Assembly (NCBI RefSeq): GCF_001428895.1
Contig: NZ_LMJA01000012.1
Location: forward strand, 1,313-65,312
Reading direction: 5' to 3'
DNA from: Mycobacterium sp. Root265
GTDB taxonomy: Bacteria; Actinomycetota; Actinomycetes; Mycobacteriales; Mycobacteriaceae
Length of the DNA: 64,000 nt
The translations under genes and the position numbers were made by a program. The notes below the pieces were generated by a model. That model saw nothing but the letters and a program-made list of their open reading frames with translations. It did no database searches and had not been told where the DNA came from. Shown here piece by piece: positions 60,937 through 64,000 of this stretch (its first letter is position 1; every line of letters begins with the position of its first letter).

Positions 60937-62498
60937 GGCGTACCGAGCGCCGCGGTGCGCATCTCCGGGATGCCGATGAACTTCACCCTCGGCCGCGATG
61001 CGGCGGTGCCGCGTTCCCGTTCGGCGGCGTCGATCGCCCGCCATCCCGACCAGTCGACGGCCTGTACTCCCCTGTCCTGCAGCAGTTTCCGCAACCCGTC
61101 CGGGCCGGCAACGGCACGGCTCAGCGCGCCGTCGAGGTGGTCACGCCACAGCTCACCGACGGTTTCCTCGGCGCAGGTCCGGTTGGTGCCGATCACTCCG
61201 CGCGGCCCACGCTTGATCCAGCCCGTCACGTAGCTGCCGGGCGCACCGTCGACCCGGCCGCCCGTATTGGGCACCACACCCACGGTCTCATCGAACGGCA
61301 GACCCTCGACGGGGACTCCCCGGTATCCGATGGACCGCAGCACCAGACCGGTGGAAAGGTCGCCACCGGTCACCCGCAGCGCCTGCACCTTCTCGTCGCC
61401 GACGATCTCGACCGGGCTGCTCATGAACCGGAACACGATCCGCTTGTTGCCGGGAGTCGTCGGCCGCTCGGCGTACTCGCGCGCGATGTCGAGTTTCAGG
61501 GTGGCCCACAGGTCGGTGTCATCGACCGGGTCCTCCAGCGGCCCGTCGATGATCACGTCGATACCGTCGAGATGGCCCAGCGCCAGGAACTCGCCCACCG
61601 AGAAGGCCGCGTCGGCCACGCCGCGCCGGCCCAGGATCACCACCTCCTCGATCATGCTGTCGCGCAGCGCCTCCAGCGCATGCGCGGCGATATCGGTCTC
61701 ACCGAGTGTCTGCTGATCCATCAGCAACACACGGGCGACGTCGAGGGCCACATTGCCGTTACCGACGATCACCGCCCGCTCGGTGCCGAGATCGAAGGTG
61801 CGGTCGCCATGATCGGGATGTCCGTTGTACCAGCCGACGAAATCGGCGGCCGGATGACTGCCGGGCAGATCCTCCCCCGGGACGCCGAGGTCGCGGCTGG
61901 TCGCCGCACCGACCGCGTAGATCACCGCATGATGGTGCGCAAGCAGATCCTCGTGGGTGAGATCGCGGCCGATCTCGACGCCGAGATGGCAGCCGAACCG
62001 CGGGTTGGTGAAGATGCGCTCGAAGATGCCGACCACCGATTTGGTGTGCTGGTGGTCGGGTGCGACGCCGGCGCGGATCAGCCCGAACGGGGTGGGCAGC
62101 CGTTCGAACAGATTCACCTCCACCCCGTCGATGGCGATCAGTTCCGCTGCGGCGTAGCAGGCCGCCGGCCCCGCGCCCACCACGGCGACCCACAGGTCGC
62201 CTGGCGCGACACCGTGGCGGGACGCGGGAGGTGCGGTGGTGTCCGGCTCCAGCGGATGCCGCTCGAAGTAGGCGGCGTTGATGTCCTTGAATCGTTCCTG
62301 CCCGGCCGGGAGGTCCTCCTCATAGTGGATCGCGCCGACGGGACACTCGTCGAAGCAGGCTCCGCAGTCGATGCAGGATTCCGGATCGATGTAGAGCATG
62401 TCCGCGGCGGAAGCGCCCACCGGCCGGATGCAGTCGACCGGGCAGACGGGCACGCAGCTGGCGTCCTTGCAGCAGTTCTGCGTGATCACGTAGGCCAT
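60933..62498 (-). CDS. fprB: Ferredoxin / ferredoxin-NADP reductase (FprB-like)
   Basis: A 521-residue fusion. The N-terminal 7Fe-type ferredoxin domain has cysteine motifs around residues 9-23 and Cys42, Cys45, Cys48, Cys52. An adrenodoxin-reductase-like FAD/NADP domain follows (VVGAGPAACYAA; GNGNVALDVARVLL). This matches FprB of mycobacteria (slightly shorter). It moves electrons from NADPH to iron-sulfur partners and could serve P450 or Rieske enzymes. ATG at 62498 with GAGGGGG. Divergent from a TetR gene with shared dyads. Confidence 0.88.
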   Translation of the reverse strand: MAYVITQNCCKDASCVPVCPVDCIRPVGASAADMLYIDPESCIDCGACFDECPVGAIHYEEDLPAGQERFKDINAAYFERHPLEPDTTAPPASRHGVAPGDLWVAVVGAGPAACYAAAELIAIDGVEVNLFERLPTPFGLIRAGVAPDHQHTKSVVGIFERIFTNPRFGCHLGVEIGRDLTHEDLLAHHHAVIYAVGAATSRDLGVPGEDLPGSHPAADFVGWYNGHPDHGDRTFDLGTERAVIVGNGNVALDVARVLLMDQQTLGETDIAAHALEALRDSMIEEVVILGRRGVADAAFSVGEFLALGHLDGIDVIIDGPLEDPVDDTDLWATLKLDIAREYAERPTTPGNKRIVFRFMSSPVEIVGDEKVQALRVTGGDLSTGLVLRSIGYRGVPVEGLPFDETVGVVPNTGGRVDGAPGSYVTGWIKRGPRGVIGTNRTCAEETVGELWRDHLDGALSRAVAGPDGLRKLLQDRGVQAVDWSGWRAIDAAERERGTAASRPRVKFIGIPEMRTAALGTP

Positions 62499-62539
62499 GA
62501 GATCCCCCTCGGCTTGGTCCGGAACGCCTCCGAGAATAC

Positions 62540-62695
62540 TGGACACTTGTCTGATTAGTCCAAGCGAGCGCGACTGCATCCCACTCCCGCCAGACTGTCG
62601 ACTTGGCGTTTTCGGTATATAAGTGCACGTCAAAGGCACTCAAGCCAGAGCTGTTGCCAATCGTCCGGCACCGCTATACCTTGGACACATGTCCA
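62540..62695. promoter_or_regulatory. Two TGGACA-NN-TGTCYR sites
   Basis: TGGACACATGTCCA (62682-62695) is a perfect dyad overlapping the ATG of the TetR gene. TGGACACTTGTCTG (62540-62553) is a near copy 42 bp before the FprB-like start. The TetR at 62689 probably represses itself and the reductase. Confidence 0.55.
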
Positions 62696-63270
62696 GCCCA
62701 GCGGTGGCTGAAGTCACCTACCTGCAGGATCCGGCGTATCGCCGCAAGCACACCCACCGACAGGTGTTCGGGGCGGCGGCGGCGATCCTCGACGCACGAG
62801 CCGAACTGTCCATCGCCGAACTGGCAGCCAGGGCCCGGGTCACCCCGTCCACCGTGTCCGCGCACTTTCCGTCCATCGACGCGATGTTCGCCGAGTTGTA
62901 CCTCAACCGGGTGTACGAGCTGCCGCTGACCATCGATCCCCGCGCGGGGATGGGCGCCCGGGTCAGCGCCCAGTTGCGGGCCGTGACACTGGTGCTCGCC
63001 GACGAACCCCTGCTGGCCTCGGCCTGCGCACGGGCACTGCTCAGCGATGGTGACGACGCGGTGGCCGGGGTGCGCGCCCGGGTCGCCGCCGAGGTACACC
63101 GCCGGACTGCCGCCGCCCTCGGAATGGGCGCCTGGCCGGAAGTGCTGGACGCGTTGGAGACCATGTTCTGGGGCGCCCTACTGCAGGTGCAGACGAGCGT
63201 GATGAGCTACCACGCGATGGCCGACCGGCTCGACACCATGATCTCGCTCATCCTGCCCGACACCGACTGA
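62689..63270 (+). CDS. TetR-family transcriptional regulator
   Basis: A 193-residue TetR protein with HTH SIAELAARARVTPSTVSAHFPSIDAMFAEL. No clear ribosome site precedes ATG 62689, and TATACC lies about 10 bp upstream, so the mRNA may be leaderless; the start codon lies inside a dyad. The ligand is unknown. It is followed 36 bp later by an AMP-ligase gene and is divergent from the FprB-like reductase. Confidence 0.85.
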   Translation: MSSPAVAEVTYLQDPAYRRKHTHRQVFGAAAAILDARAELSIAELAARARVTPSTVSAHFPSIDAMFAELYLNRVYELPLTIDPRAGMGARVSAQLRAVTLVLADEPLLASACARALLSDGDDAVAGVRARVAAEVHRRTAAALGMGAWPEVLDALETMFWGALLQVQTSVMSYHAMADRLDTMISLILPDTD

Positions 63271-63306
63271 ACTCCGCGGGGTGCACGTGCGTAACGTCAC
63301 CGGCAC

Positions 63307-64000
63307 ATGACCATCGACCTCATCCACGAACTGGTGACCGCCGCGGCAGGCATCGCCCCGGATCGCGCCGCGCTCATCGCCGCCGACGGCACCGCGGTTT
63401 CGTTCGCGCAGTTCGACTCTCAGGTGCGCGAGCGCGCCTCCTGGATCATCCAGCGCAGCCGGCCCGGTGACCGGATCGCAGTCCTCGCCGACAACAGCGC
63501 CGACTACGCCCGCCTGTACTACGCGGTGCCGCGCAGCGGGCGCATCCTCACATTGATCAATCAGCGGCTGAGCGTCTCTGAGCACCTCGACCAGCTGCGC
63601 CGGGTTCAGCCCGCGCTCGTGCTGGGTGACGCCCGCTACCTGGAGCCCCTCACCGGAGCGGCCGACGGGTTGTTTTCCTTCGAAAGCACCCAGTGGCAAC
63701 AGCATTCGATGACGGAGCCGGATGTCGCGGTGCACCCCGACGATGCGGTCTGGCTGCTGTTCACCAGTGGATCCACCGGACCTCCCAAAGGTGTGCTGCA
63801 CACCCACCGTTCCCTCACCACTGCGGTGCGTGGCACGGTCGCAGGCCGCTCGGTGCGCGCGGGCGGGGTCTACCTGCTGCCCTTTCCGATGTGCCATATC
63901 GCCGGTTACAACATGCTGGTGCACCACAGCGCGGCGTCCACGGTGTTGCCGGTGCCCGCGTTCCGGCCCGACGCGTTCGTCGCGGCAGTCAATGCCCATG
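63307..64000 (+). CDS. AMP-dependent acyl-CoA ligase, 5' part
   Basis: The first 231 codons are visible; the gene runs off the window. Residues 1-150 form the N-terminal ligase domain, and the AMP-binding loop FTSGSTGPPKGVLHTH is intact. It resembles the short ligases at 39440 and 40872. ATG at 63307, 36 bp after the TetR stop, likely co-transcribed with it. Confidence 0.88.
   Translation, partial: MTIDLIHELVTAAAGIAPDRAALIAADGTAVSFAQFDSQVRERASWIIQRSRPGDRIAVLADNSADYARLYYAVPRSGRILTLINQRLSVSEHLDQLRRVQPALVLGDARYLEPLTGAADGLFSFESTQWQQHSMTEPDVAVHPDDAVWLLFTSGSTGPPKGVLHTHRSLTTAVRGTVAGRSVRAGGVYLLPFPMCHIAGYNMLVHHSAASTVLPVPAFRPDAFVAAVNAH

Noticed and set aside
2601-62700. KstR or KstR2 operators (steroid regulon)
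   Set aside because: No TNNAACNNGTTNNA-like dyad was seen in the promoters examined, so assignment to the classical cholesterol regulon is not supported.
1-64000. CRISPR arrays, tRNA or rRNA genes, complete insertion sequences
   Set aside because: No spaced repeats, cloverleaf-like segments, rRNA blocks or transposase-like proteins were found.

Overview
The window is GC-rich actinobacterial DNA that looks mycobacterial (fast-growing Mycobacterium/Mycolicibacterium type). The evidence is an F420-type luciferase-like oxidoreductase, a mycofactocin-coupled short-chain dehydrogenase, paired (alpha2-beta2 type) acyl-CoA dehydrogenases, an EthR-like repressor, an FprB-type ferredoxin/ferredoxin reductase, and a 13E12-family HNH gene with a LexA box next to its start. 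No rRNA, tRNA, CRISPR array or insertion sequence was seen.

Layout. 1-8.2 kb: two leftward operons around a TetR gene. One is kinase/SnoaL/LLM oxidoreductase; the other is mycofactocin SDR/SnoaL/epimerase/BVMO-like flavoprotein/hydrolase. 8.2-23.1 kb: KshA-like Rieske oxygenase, isochorismatase-fold protein and acyl-CoA ligase; CalB-like aldehyde dehydrogenase; P450 plus TetR; second aldehyde dehydrogenase; molybdopterin oxidoreductase; DUF35 plus thiolase-fold lipid-transfer protein (aldolase-like pair) plus amidohydrolase; LysR. 23.1-30 kb: six-gene leftward operon (crotonase, amidohydrolase, ligase, amidohydrolase, two acyl-CoA dehydrogenases). 30-43.5 kb: SDR, crotonases, second TetR of the same type, thiolase, GntR, a rightward operon of three crotonases and three AMP-ligases, and a CaiB-type CoA-transferase. 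43.5-45 kb: broken 13E12 HNH gene. 45-53.7 kb: hydrolase/EthR-like TetR/FMO group, and a beta-oxidation operon (SDR, thiolase, acyl-CoA dehydrogenase, GntR) with a divergent acyl-CoA dehydrogenase and a MaoC hydratase. 53.7-64 kb: AT-rich gene-free stretch, unknown protein, GAF-GGDEF-EAL protein, flavoprotein, an acyl-CoA dehydrogenase pair, small proteins, FprB-like reductase with a divergent TetR, and the start of another AMP-ligase.

How it fits together. From about 8 to 43.5 kb the promoters share a 19-bp dyad, consensus TACTGTAAnnnTTACAGTA. I find eight copies with 12 to 16 of 16 matches, one before nearly every catabolic transcription unit. Two closely similar TetR genes (14390 and 31881) lie inside this territory. 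The best reading is one co-regulated catabolic island: oxygenases (Rieske, P450, flavoprotein) and dehydrogenases oxidise a hydrophobic cyclic or branched substrate, ligases make CoA thioesters, and acyl-CoA dehydrogenases, crotonases, an aldolase-like Ltp/DUF35 pair, thiolases and amidohydrolases shorten or open it. The substrate cannot be read from sequence. A steroid-, terpenoid- or alicyclic-acid-like compound is inference only.
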